Assembly (NCBI GenBank): GCA_024648655.1
Contig: JAGGDZ010000001.1
Location: forward strand, 1 to 15,892
From: Chloroflexota bacterium
Lineage (GTDB): Bacteria > Chloroflexota > Dehalococcoidia > Lucifugimonadales > JADFKI01
Reading direction: 5' to 3'
Length of the DNA: 15,892 nucleotides
The position numbers and the translations under genes are program-made. The notes beneath the pieces are model-generated. The model ran no database searches, was not told the DNA's origin, and worked only from the letters and a program-made list of their open reading frames with translations. This document shows positions 1 to 6,148 of the stretch, piece by piece. How positions within the stretch are numbered: the first letter of the stretch is position 1; each line of letters starts with the position of its first letter.

Positions 1-1
1 G

Positions 2-1372
2 ATGATCTGGGGTACGGAGCGCGAGCCATGGAGCTGGTACTTTAGCGAAACGCACGCCAGCAATCCACATTCATACCAGGTGTGGCGTCCCGAATTCGAC
101 TCTATCCTCCTGAACAACGCACGGCGGTCGGGCGTGGATGTGCGCGAGGGCTGGCTGGCCACACAGGTGATGATTGATGTGAATGGGGTGGCGTCTGCCG
201 TTCGGTGCCGTCCTGTGGACGGCTCATCCGACCTCGTCGAATTGTCCGCCCGCTTCGTGGTGGACGCGAGCGGGCAGAGTGGCGTGCTAGCTCGCCAGCT
301 GGAGTTGCGGGAGTGGGACGACTTCTTCCGCAACCTCGCAGTGTACGGCTACTACAAGGGCGGCGAGCGCCTCCCGGAGCCTGACGGCGGTAATATCCTC
401 ATCGAATCGCAGGCGGACGGTTGGCTGTGGCATATCCCGCTGCGCGATGGCTGGGCGAGCGTGGGCGCGGTGGTGGACGCGGAGACCGGTCAGCGAGGCA
501 TCCGCGAGATGGGGCAGAGCCGCTTCCTCGAACGACAGATAGCCGCCGCGCCTTACTTAGCAGGCATGCTTGAATGCGCCAAGATGGTGTCGGGACCGGA
601 GGTGGTGCGGGACTGGTCTTACCGCTGCAAGTCGCTGTCGGGACCCGGCTACATACTAGTCGGAGATGCAGGCTGCTTCGTTGACCCGCTGTTTTCGTCC
701 GGTGTTCACCTTGCCCTGACTTATGGCGCGCTTGCAGCCGTAGTCGTGGCGTCCGCGCTGGAAGACCCCACGATTGCCGTGCCCGCCGGGAAGATGTATG
801 AGCAGATGTATTACAGAGAATACGGGCACTTCCGGGAGCTGGCGCGGCTTTTCTATTCGAGCAATCGCACGGCGGACTCGTACTTCTGGGAGGCGCGGAG
901 ACTGCTGGAAGACGACCCTCTGATGACGCCGCGGCAGTCGTTCATCCAGCTTGTGGCAGGGCAGCCCGTGCGGGGCTATGAGCGCGCGGTGCTGTCTAAA
1001 GGATTGCTGCCGTCCGCGTTCGGGGAAAGCGTGACGGCGGTGGAGTCGGAGCGGCGGCGGCGCCGAAAACAGGGATTGCCGACGGGCGCTCCTCTACGGC
1101 TTGCGGATGGGGTGCGGTTGCAGCGACAACCCGTGCTTGCGGACGATCGGTTCGTGTGGGGTGTGGGGCTAGTTACTGACGCGCATCCGGAGGGGATTCC
1201 GTGCAGTGGGCTGGTGTCGCAACTGCTGAGCAGGCTGGCCTGGGAAGGTACGGCGGCGGCGGCGATAAAATCGCTGTGTGAGGGAATGGAGCCGGGCACG
1301 GCGCGACAGGCGGAGCAGGCGGCGATGCAGGCGCTGGAACTACTGTATGTCGATGGCGCGATTACGACCTAG
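2..1372 (+). CDS. Flavin-dependent halogenase-like oxidoreductase, 5'-partial
   Basis: The frame is already open at the left edge, so the gene starts outside the window and the N-terminal GxGxxG FAD-binding part is missing; the ATG at 2 is only the first visible Met. Visible marks of the flavin-dependent halogenase / geranylgeranyl-reductase superfamily are VVDASGQSG (residues 87-94), WLWHIP (141-146, matching the WxWxIP signature of halogenases) and GDAGCFVDPLFSSGVHLA (221-238), the second FAD-binding region. Family members use FADH2 and O2 to halogenate aromatic or pyrrole substrates, often in secondary metabolism. The last ~110 residues extend beyond the flavoprotein core and end in a helix-rich stretch that resembles a small winged-helix/PqqD-like domain (inference). 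The catalytic lysine of halogenases would lie upstream, so halogenase versus another flavin monooxygenase is undecided. It converges on ccmE with a 9-bp gap. Confidence 0.75.
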   Translation: MIWGTEREPWSWYFSETHASNPHSYQVWRPEFDSILLNNARRSGVDVREGWLATQVMIDVNGVASAVRCRPVDGSSDLVELSARFVVDASGQSGVLARQLELREWDDFFRNLAVYGYYKGGERLPEPDGGNILIESQADGWLWHIPLRDGWASVGAVVDAETGQRGIREMGQSRFLERQIAAAPYLAGMLECAKMVSGPEVVRDWSYRCKSLSGPGYILVGDAGCFVDPLFSSGVHLALTYGALAAVVVASALEDPTIAVPAGKMYEQMYYREYGHFRELARLFYSSNRTADSYFWEARRLLEDDPLMTPRQSFIQLVAGQPVRGYERAVLSKGLLPSAFGESVTAVESERRRRRKQGLPTGAPLRLADGVRLQRQPVLADDRFVWGVGLVTDAHPEGIPCSGLVSQLLSRLAWEGTAAAAIKSLCEGMEPGTARQAEQAAMQALELLYVDGAITT

Positions 1373-1381
1373 CGGGGCGCT

Positions 1382-1831
1382 TTAGTTGACCTGTTCCTTG
1401 GGGTAGGCGGACTTGTCGTATGAGCTGCCTTCCGGGGCTTCGATGTACTTGGATGGGCACTTGACGAGGACGTTCTGGCTGTCGAATACGCCGTCGGGCC
1501 GGTAAGTGCCTTCAAGGATAATCTCCGAGTGTGGGTTGAAGAAGAGGTCCGGTAGGACGCCGTCGTGCTGTGCGGCTACGAACTTAACTCCGCCGTTCTC
1601 CTTGTCGGTGAGGGTGAAGTGCGCCATGGTGGAGCCGTCGGGGCGGACGAAGGAGTCCTCAACGAGGCTGCCACTGACGCGGACGAGTTTGCCTTCGGGC
1701 GTGGGGCCGAGCGTGGTTAGTTCGCTGACGGTGTAGGAGTACACGGTCGCGCTCTGGAAGGCGATGAAGCCGAGGTAGAAGAGCGCGCCGAGCAGCACTA
1801 CGGCTGCGACGACGAATTTCAGGTTCAGCAA
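1382..1831 (-). CDS. ccmE: Cytochrome c maturation haem chaperone CcmE, CxxxY type
   Basis: 149 aa, the usual CcmE length. One N-terminal membrane anchor (about residues 5-27) is followed by an OB-fold domain with typical features: KLVRVSGSLVEDS (48-60), a FTLTD strand (72-76), LPDLFF (93-98), IILEGTY (104-110) and VFDSQNVLVKC (115-125). CcmE takes haem from CcmC on the outer face of the membrane, holds it covalently and hands it to CcmF/H for attachment to apocytochrome c. In most bacteria haem is held by a His in a HxxxY motif. Here the aligned position is Cys125 with Tyr129 (C-P-S-K-Y), the CxxxY form known from archaea and Desulfovibrio. It is the last gene of the ccmC-ccmD-ccmE operon, 93 bp after ccmD. 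Confidence 0.93.
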   Translation of the reverse strand: MLNLKFVVAAVVLLGALFYLGFIAFQSATVYSYTVSELTTLGPTPEGKLVRVSGSLVEDSFVRPDGSTMAHFTLTDKENGGVKFVAAQHDGVLPDLFFNPHSEIILEGTYRPDGVFDSQNVLVKCPSKYIEAPEGSSYDKSAYPKEQVN

Positions 1832-1924
1832 GTGGGTCTCCTCATTTGCGTCGGTTATCTCCCGTTCTCGCGGTGCGGGTCATCAGAGGCTTGACCGTTG
1901 GTTTCGGCTTATGGCTCAATTATT

Positions 1925-2218
1925 TTACCCCATATCAGCATCTTTCGCTTGCAGGGCGCGAGTGAGTGTGTCGATTTCGCGCTGCATTTCGCGCTGCCTG
2001 CGAGACATGAAGAAGACGTAGCCGAAGAATGCTGCCCATGTGATGGCATAGACGGCGAAGAGCCAGGGTAGCTCGGACTCGCCGCGCTGCTGCTGGGCGA
2101 GGATTTCCGAGCTAGTGATGAATAGCGGAGCGTCGTCGTGGGCGCTCACTGCGGTGGCGGAAGTTATCGTGCCGGCGAGAAGTATGACGGCGGCGGCTAT
2201 GATGGCGATGGTTCGCAT
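1925..2218 (-). CDS. ccmD: CcmD-like haem exporter subunit with N-terminal signal sequence
   Basis: 97 aa, longer than the usual 45-70 aa CcmD. Residues 1-27 look like a cleavable signal peptide ending in ATAVSA. After a short periplasmic stretch comes ELPWLFAVYAITWAAFFGYV (49-68), a single membrane span, then a basic segment SRRQREMQREIDTLTRAL that reads as a cytoplasmic amphipathic helix. The span plus RRQ...L tail is the CcmD pattern. CcmD helps release haem-loaded CcmE from the CcmABC complex. It sits between ccmC (62 bp upstream) and ccmE, the normal place for this gene. The assignment rests on topology and position as much as on sequence, since CcmD is poorly conserved. Confidence 0.8.
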   Translation of the reverse strand: MRTIAIIAAAVILLAGTITSATAVSAHDDAPLFITSSEILAQQQRGESELPWLFAVYAITWAAFFGYVFFMSRRQREMQREIDTLTRALQAKDADMG

Positions 2219-2239
2219 GAGATGTCTCCGGCAGGCGCG

Positions 2240-2266
2240 CCCTTGGATATGCTCAGGGCGGGCAGG
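2240..2266. repeat. Degenerate copy of a dispersed CCCTTCRACAAGCTCAGG repeat
   Basis: The sequence CCCTTGGATATGCTCAGG and its flank in the ccmC-ccmD gap agree with the copy at 14825-14847 at 17 of 23 positions. This kind of short repeat is common in some Chloroflexota genomes (from memory, not checked). Confidence 0.4.
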
Positions 2267-2279
2267 TTTCGGGCGCTTG

Positions 2280-2969
2280 TCATAGGCGGGTGCTGAAGGC
2301 TTGGTGCAGGCTGTCGAGGGCAGACTCGGTACGACGGAGATGGAATCGCTCGACGAGCAAGTGGATATAAAGCACAGTGAATGCTAATACTGCTACAAGC
2401 AGGGTGGTATAGATCTTGGTGGATTCGATGGCGTCGCGGTCGCTGGCGACGGGGCCTACGTTGAGTTCCGGGTGGGCGGTACTCCACCAGACGGTAGCCA
2501 TGTAGATTATGGGAGCGTCAATCGCGCCGAAGAGGGCAATGACGGATGCGAAGCGGGCGCTTTGCGAGCCTTTGGGCGCGTAGGCACGGACCATCAGGTA
2601 GCCGATAAAGATGAACCAGAGTACGAGAGTGGTGGTGAGCTTGGCGTCCCAGGTCCACCACCAGCCGAGGTCGCCGCGCGCCCAGATGACGCCGGTCACG
2701 AGTATGAGACTGGCGAATATGACGCCGATTTCGGCGGTGGTATAGGCGAGGTCGTCCCACCATTGGCTGCCGCTGATGAGGTGGACGATACTGGCGACTG
2801 CGACCACGATGATGGAGAGCATGCCGAGCCAGCCGAGTGGCACATGGAAATAGAAGATGCGCTGTGATACGCCGAGGTTAAGCTCGGTGGGCACCCAGAG
2901 GAAGACCATGTAGAGGGTCACGAGCATGAGCGCGGCGCTGGCGACCAGCAGCCCGTTGCGGACTAGCAT
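2280..2969 (-). CDS. ccmC: Haem lyase/exporter subunit CcmC
   Basis: 229 aa with six likely membrane spans. It carries the tryptophan-rich WWD signature, LGWWWTWDAKLTTTLVLW (101-118), between two conserved histidines, one in FYFHVPLGW (39-47) and one in WWSTAHPEL (161-169). In this family the WWD loop and the two His residues bind haem on the outer face and load it onto CcmE. It is the first gene of the ccmC-ccmD-ccmE operon. ccmA and ccmB (the ABC transporter) and ccmF/ccmH are not adjacent in this window. I kept the ATG at 2969, which lies about 30 nt downstream of the predicted transcription start; no strong Shine-Dalgarno sequence is visible. Confidence 0.95.
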   Translation of the reverse strand: MLVRNGLLVASAALMLVTLYMVFLWVPTELNLGVSQRIFYFHVPLGWLGMLSIIVVAVASIVHLISGSQWWDDLAYTTAEIGVIFASLILVTGVIWARGDLGWWWTWDAKLTTTLVLWFIFIGYLMVRAYAPKGSQSARFASVIALFGAIDAPIIYMATVWWSTAHPELNVGPVASDRDAIESTKIYTTLLVAVLAFTVLYIHLLVERFHLRRTESALDSLHQAFSTRL

Positions 2970-3005
2970 GCTGCGGTGGGCATTTCAGGGATCTTCATGT
3001 TGTGT

Positions 3006-3035
3006 AATATATCACAATGTGAGTTGGCGTGTCAG
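3006..3035 (-). promoter_or_regulatory. Promoter of ccmCDE with overlapping CRP/FNR-like palindrome
   Basis: On the minus strand there is a -35 CTGACA (3035-3030, 5/6 match), an 18-bp spacer and an extended -10, TGA followed by TATATT (5/6 match; hexamer 3011-3006). The predicted start is near 2999, about 30 nt before ccmC. The -10 lies within a 16-bp site, TGTGTAATATATCACA (3001-3016), which matches TGTGA-N6-TCACA at 9 of 10 fixed positions. A CRP/FNR-family protein bound here would cover the -10 and repress, but no regulator gene is visible in the window. Confidence 0.5.
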
Positions 3036-3267
3036 GACTTCCCAGTCGGGGGCGGACAGCCACAACAGGATTACCACAGAAGGCACAGAGTGAGATTGTT
3101 AAGGGGGATTAAGGGGGAGCTTAAGTTATGAGGGTTGCGGGGACGCTTTTTGCCGCCGTGCACGGAGGGTTCGGCGCACCACTTGGCGGCGAATAGGCGG
3201 ACTGCCTGATAGATGTGGTGATCGAAGCCCAGGAGGTGTTGACATTCAATTCTGGGCTTGCCGAGTG
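3036..3267. other. Intergenic region between ccmC and the toxin-antitoxin operon
   Basis: No gene recognised. It holds a short direct repeat of TTAAGGGGGA (about 3100-3120) and the decamer GGTGTTGACA at 3235-3244, which recurs at 4112-4121 on the other side of the toxin-antitoxin pair. The TTGACA within this decamer is too far (26 bp) from the next -10 to be its normal -35. Confidence 0.5.
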
Positions 3268-3276
3268 TGATAAAAT
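3268..3276 (+). promoter_or_regulatory. Extended -10 promoter of the Phd-VapC operon
   Basis: TGA followed by TAAAAT (5/6 match to TATAAT) forms an extended -10 element. No -35 is found at a 16-18 bp spacing. The expected start point is about 3283, giving a leader of about 48 nt before the ATG at 3331. It also coincides with an in-frame ATG at 3283, so leaderless translation is possible. Confidence 0.45.
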
Positions 3277-3330
3277 ACGACCATGGTCGTGGCTATGGTC
3301 AATTGTCTTACAGCTGAAAAAGGAAAGGAA

Positions 3331-3612
3331 ATGGCAACCTTAACTAGCGAAACCAGCAACCGGCGGACGATCAAGGCATCCGAATTCAAGTCCAAGTGCT
3401 TAAAGCTTATGGACGAGGTGAACGAGGACGGCGGGGAAATCATAATCACCAAAAATGGTAAGCCAGTGGCAAAACTGACCGCCTTCTATGAACGGCCCGA
3501 TACACTCTTCGGTGCTGGGCGGGACCGAATGAAAATCCTCGGCGACATCATCAGCCCGCTGGATGTGGAGTGGGAAGCCCAATTCGACCCTGACAGGGTG
3601 GTTAGTCCATGA
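3331..3612 (+). CDS. Antitoxin of the Phd/YefM family
   Basis: 93 aa from the ATG at 3331, chosen because AAAGGAAAGGA lies directly before it. An in-frame ATG at 3283 would add 16 residues. The N-terminal half has the Phd/YefM pattern RRTIKASEFKSKCLKLMDEV followed by GGEIIITKNGKPVAKLTAF, a strand-turn-strand 'rules for repression' fold that binds DNA as a dimer. The C-terminal half (after about residue 55) is the toxin-wrapping tail. It neutralises the downstream PIN-domain RNase and normally represses the operon. Its stop overlaps the toxin start as ATGA, the typical sign of translational coupling. Confidence 0.9.
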   Translation: MATLTSETSNRRTIKASEFKSKCLKLMDEVNEDGGEIIITKNGKPVAKLTAFYERPDTLFGAGRDRMKILGDIISPLDVEWEAQFDPDRVVSP

Positions 3613-4007
3613 CCCTCGCTGACACTCATGCGCTTATATGGCTCTGGACAGGAGATGACCAGCTGGGCTCCGATGCAAGGCGGATTATCGATAGCGCACT
3701 TCAAGATGGAGACCTTGCAGTATCTGCGATGACCTTTTGGGAAGTGGCGATGCTCCGGGGCAAGGAAAGACTGGCCTTCCCGGAAGACGTTGCGGCTTGG
3801 CGTCGGGAACTCCTCGGGCAGGGCTTGATTGAAATCCCCGTAGATGGAGAGATCGGCATTCGCGCTAATGAACTGGCCGATTTCCACGCTGACCCGGCTG
3901 ACCGCATCATAGTCGCCACCGCGATGACAAGTCACCAACTGGTTACCGCCGACCGCCGCATCCTGGACTGGCACGGCGAGTTGCGCCGCTTGGACGCGAC
4001 CCAATAG
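3609..4007 (+). CDS. PIN-domain ribonuclease toxin (VapC-like)
   Basis: 132 aa, a normal VapC/PIN length. The acidic residues of a PIN nuclease are in place: Asp5 in LADTHALIW, Glu45 in FWEVAML, Asp95 and Asp98 in DPADRIIVATA, and Asp115 in TADRRI. These bind Mg2+ or Mn2+ and cleave RNA, in several VapCs tRNA or rRNA. The ATG at 3609 overlaps the antitoxin stop by 4 bp. The chromosomal toxin-antitoxin pair lies between the ccm operon and an MFS gene and is bordered by a shared decamer, which hints at acquisition as a cassette (inference). The RNA target cannot be read from the sequence. Confidence 0.92.
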   Translation: MTLADTHALIWLWTGDDQLGSDARRIIDSALQDGDLAVSAMTFWEVAMLRGKERLAFPEDVAAWRRELLGQGLIEIPVDGEIGIRANELADFHADPADRIIVATAMTSHQLVTADRRILDWHGELRRLDATQ

Positions 4008-4103
4008 TACTGCTCAGATTTGTGAAGATTTCAAGCTGCTTATTGAAAAGCCGACGTAGAGAGGCAGGCGTCAACGCCAGTTTGAGTCAATAGATGCCAA
4101 ATC

Positions 4104-4156
4104 AACTAAGGGGTGTTGACAGATGACTTAAAGCTGAATGTCAACACGCCTTAGTT
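4104..4156. repeat. 18-bp inverted repeat, 17-nt loop
   Basis: AACTAAGGGGTGTTGACA (4104-4121) and TGTCAACACGCCTTAGTT (4139-4156) are reverse complements at 17 of 18 positions. They are separated by 17 nt. There is no run of T directly after either arm, so it is not a standard intrinsic terminator. It may be an operator, a bidirectional transcript end or a remnant of a mobile-element end. Confidence 0.8.
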
Positions 4157-4312
4157 AAACGAGATTTTGTGTCCCTTCCCAACCCTGCGGATAAGATGCG
4201 CCGGGTGAGATGCCGCTGAGGCGGGGGGAAATGTAGCGCGGAGGGGGTTGGGGGGAATAGAATGAGGTGGGTGGTTTGCATCTTATTCTACGGGTTTGGG
4301 CAAGTTGGGTAG
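4157..4312. other. G-rich leader region upstream of the MFS gene
   Basis: No gene recognised. The plus strand carries G-runs at 4223-4228, 4243-4247, 4250-4255 and 4269-4271. They could form an irregular four-strand structure, but the loops (14, 2 and 13 nt) are long and this is weak. No convincing promoter was found. Confidence 0.35.
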
Positions 4313-5572
4313 ATGGTTGCTATTAGGCGTCCGTCGTCTGCGCCGCGAAGTCAGGCGCTGTCGGCGGGTTTTCAGCGTACTTTCGAGTCTCTGGGGAATT
4401 TCAATTTTGCACTGCTCTGGGTGAGCATGCTGTTTCTGATGGCCGGGACGCAGATGCAGATGCTGGCGCAGGGTTACTTGGCGTATGAGATTACGGGCAG
4501 CGGGACTATCTTGGGGTATATCAACCTTGGGATTGCGGTGCCATTGCTGACTGTGCCGCTGTTCGGGGGGGCGCTGGCGGATAAGATCGACCGGAAGCTG
4601 CTGATTCAGGGGGCGCAGCTGACGGCGGCGCTGCTGGCGCTGGTGCTTGGCGTGATGATCGATACCGAGATTATCGCGTGGCAGCATTTGATGATTTCGT
4701 CGATGGTGCAGGGGGCGTTGTTTTCGTTCATGATGCCGGCGCGTCAGGCGATTATACCGCAGCTGGTAGGGCAGAACCGTCTGTCGAATGCGATGGCGCT
4801 GAACGCGGCGGGCATGAGCGCGATGTCGATGGCTGCGCCGGCGGGGGCGGGGTTTCTGTATGACTGGGCGGGGTCTTGGAATCTGTATTACATCATCGCG
4901 GCGCTGAGCTTCATCGCGGTGGTACTGATGGGGTTCGTGAAGCCGAAGGGCGAGCCGACGCAGAAGAAGCAGACGGCGATGGTGCGGGATATATGGGACG
5001 GGATTGCGTATATATCGAGGCAGCGGATTCTGGTGGTGCTGCTGATTGTGGGGTTGGTTACGACGATATTGGCGATGCCGTTCCGATTCATTCTGCCGGT
5101 GTTCGTAGTGGATATCTATAAGCAGCAGGCGGACTCGATGGGTCTGCTGACGGCGATAATGGGGTTCGGCGCGATGGCGGGGGCGATGTATGTGGCGGCG
5201 ATCGGGAGAAAGAACCGTGGGATGCTGCTGATAGTGTCGAGCATGCTGTCGGGTATCGGGCTGCTGCTGGTGGCGGCGATACCTATATATTCGGCGGCAG
5301 CGGTAATCATGATCATTCTGGGGATGGGTGACGCGGGACGGATGTCGCTGAACCAGGCGCTGCTTATCGAACTGTCGGACAACGAGTACCGGGGACGGGT
5401 GATGAGCATATTCATGCTGAATTTCGGGTTCATGCCGCTGGGGACATATCCGGCGGGCGTGATGATAGATTACGTCGGTGGTCAGACTGTTATCGGCATG
5501 ATGGGGCTGGCGCTGATTGCGGTTACGGTGGTGATGTTTCTGACGCAGAGGCAGCTGCGGGGGATTGCTTGA
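4313..5572 (+). CDS. MFS transporter, DHA3/EntS-like (MFS_3)
   Basis: 419 aa with about 12 hydrophobic segments in two halves separated by a charged loop near residues 205-225 (KPKGEPTQKKQTAMVRDIWD). The segment GGALADKIDRKLLIQG (about 84-99) is the cytoplasmic loop 2-3 motif of the superfamily, and MMPARQAIIPQLV with NAMALNAAG is typical of MFS_3/EntS-type exporters. These proton-driven proteins usually export drugs or siderophores; the substrate here cannot be inferred. It stands alone between two toxin-antitoxin pairs and converges on hicB. The start ATG at 4313 has only a poor Shine-Dalgarno sequence upstream. Confidence 0.88.
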   Translation: MVAIRRPSSAPRSQALSAGFQRTFESLGNFNFALLWVSMLFLMAGTQMQMLAQGYLAYEITGSGTILGYINLGIAVPLLTVPLFGGALADKIDRKLLIQGAQLTAALLALVLGVMIDTEIIAWQHLMISSMVQGALFSFMMPARQAIIPQLVGQNRLSNAMALNAAGMSAMSMAAPAGAGFLYDWAGSWNLYYIIAALSFIAVVLMGFVKPKGEPTQKKQTAMVRDIWDGIAYISRQRILVVLLIVGLVTTILAMPFRFILPVFVVDIYKQQADSMGLLTAIMGFGAMAGAMYVAAIGRKNRGMLLIVSSMLSGIGLLLVAAIPIYSAAAVIMIILGMGDAGRMSLNQALLIELSDNEYRGRVMSIFMLNFGFMPLGTYPAGVMIDYVGGQTVIGMMGLALIAVTVVMFLTQRQLRGIA

Positions 5573-5618
5573 GGGAGCCGCGGGGTTTAAGGGATTGGGA
5601 TTGCGGAGACATGGGATG

Positions 5619-5825
5619 CTAGGCGGATGGGGCACGTTCTTGGGCGTCGGCTCTTGCGGCTCGCGCGGCGTCCTTGCGCTCTTCTTCTTTCCATATTTCT
5701 ATGCCTTCCGCTAGAAGTCTGCGAACCTCCTCTTCCGTATCTCCTGCGACGCCTACACCCGGATAGTCAGGCGAATATGCGCTGTAATTGTTGGGCGTTT
5801 GTTCCACCACTACTTTGTATCCCAT
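5619..5825 (-). CDS. hicB: HicB-family antitoxin, short form
   Basis: 68 aa. The start MGYKVVVEQTPNNYSAYSPDYPGVGVAGDTEEEVRRLLAEGIEIW is the HicB/UPF0150 partial RNase-H-like fold, with the usual Y-S-P-D-x-P-G-V-x-x-x-G-D-T/S-x-E-E pattern. The C-terminal tail is charged and Ala/Arg-rich. No helix-turn-helix or ribbon-helix-helix domain follows, so this form may not bind DNA on its own. It lies 10 bp after hicA and is probably co-transcribed with it. It should neutralise HicA by direct binding. Confidence 0.85.
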   Translation of the reverse strand: MGYKVVVEQTPNNYSAYSPDYPGVGVAGDTEEEVRRLLAEGIEIWKEEERKDAARAARADAQERAPSA

Positions 5826-5835
5826 TGTTTGCCCC

Positions 5836-6027
5836 TTACTTCAATTCCGCCTGCTTCAGTATATTTTGCCATGTGCCTTCTTGCATATCCACGCCCGGAT
5901 GACCTGCCACTACCACTGTTCCTGTCTTTACGGGATGCTTGTATATGCGGTGGCTGCCGCGCGTTCGGTCTATGTACCAGCCGTCCCGTCTGAGGACGCG
6001 CATGACTTCTCCGACTTTAATCGCCAT
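5836..6027 (-). CDS. hicA: HicA mRNA interferase toxin
   Basis: 63 aa, the usual size of HicA. It has the dsRBD-like sequence KVGEVMRVLRRDGWYIDRTRGSHRIYKHP followed by TVVVAGHPGVDMQEGTWQNILKQAEL. His26 in GSHRIY is the catalytic histidine of the family. HicA cleaves mRNA independently of the ribosome. The gene order hicA-hicB is the common one. Upstream lie an 11-bp tandem repeat (6033-6054) and a 13-bp palindrome (6069-6081) that could serve in control. Confidence 0.9.
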   Translation of the reverse strand: MAIKVGEVMRVLRRDGWYIDRTRGSHRIYKHPVKTGTVVVAGHPGVDMQEGTWQNILKQAELK

Positions 6028-6032
6028 TCATT

Positions 6033-6054
6033 CGTTCCATAGCCGTTCCATAGC
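6033..6054. repeat. Tandem 11-bp repeat upstream of hicA
   Basis: CGTTCCATAGC occurs twice head to tail (6033-6043, 6044-6054). On the hicA strand each unit contains TATGGAA, and the copy nearer the gene places GGAA 7 nt before the hicA ATG. The duplication therefore copies the ribosome-binding region. Confidence 0.85.
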
Positions 6055-6068
6055 GAATCTTGAATAGC

Positions 6069-6081
6069 GTATCCTGGATAC
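6069..6081. repeat. 13-bp perfect palindrome between hicA and the FAD oxidase gene
   Basis: GTATCC-T-GGATAC is a perfect inverted repeat with one central base. It lies 42 bp upstream of hicA and 68 bp upstream of the divergent oxidase gene. It could be an operator for either; there is no direct evidence. Confidence 0.6.
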
Positions 6082-6148
6082 TGTGACCATAACAGGACCG
6101 ATTATAGCATGAAATATGAAGAGTTCATGTAATGTTAAGGATTTGCCG

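Noticed and set aside
3239..3276. TTGACA at 3239 as the -35 of the antitoxin promoter
   Set aside because: The spacer to TAAAAT is 26 bp, far from 17 bp.
4104..4156. Inverted repeat as an intrinsic terminator for the toxin-antitoxin operon
   Set aside because: No T-run follows the second arm and the 17-nt loop is long.
4223..4271. G-quadruplex upstream of the MFS gene
   Set aside because: Loops of 14 and 13 nt are too long for a confident call in a G-rich sequence.
4283..5635. 450-codon open frame on the minus strand opposite the MFS gene
   Set aside because: The product is low-complexity His/Arg/Gln/Pro, as expected from the antisense of a GC-rich membrane-protein gene; the plus-strand MFS protein is clearly real.
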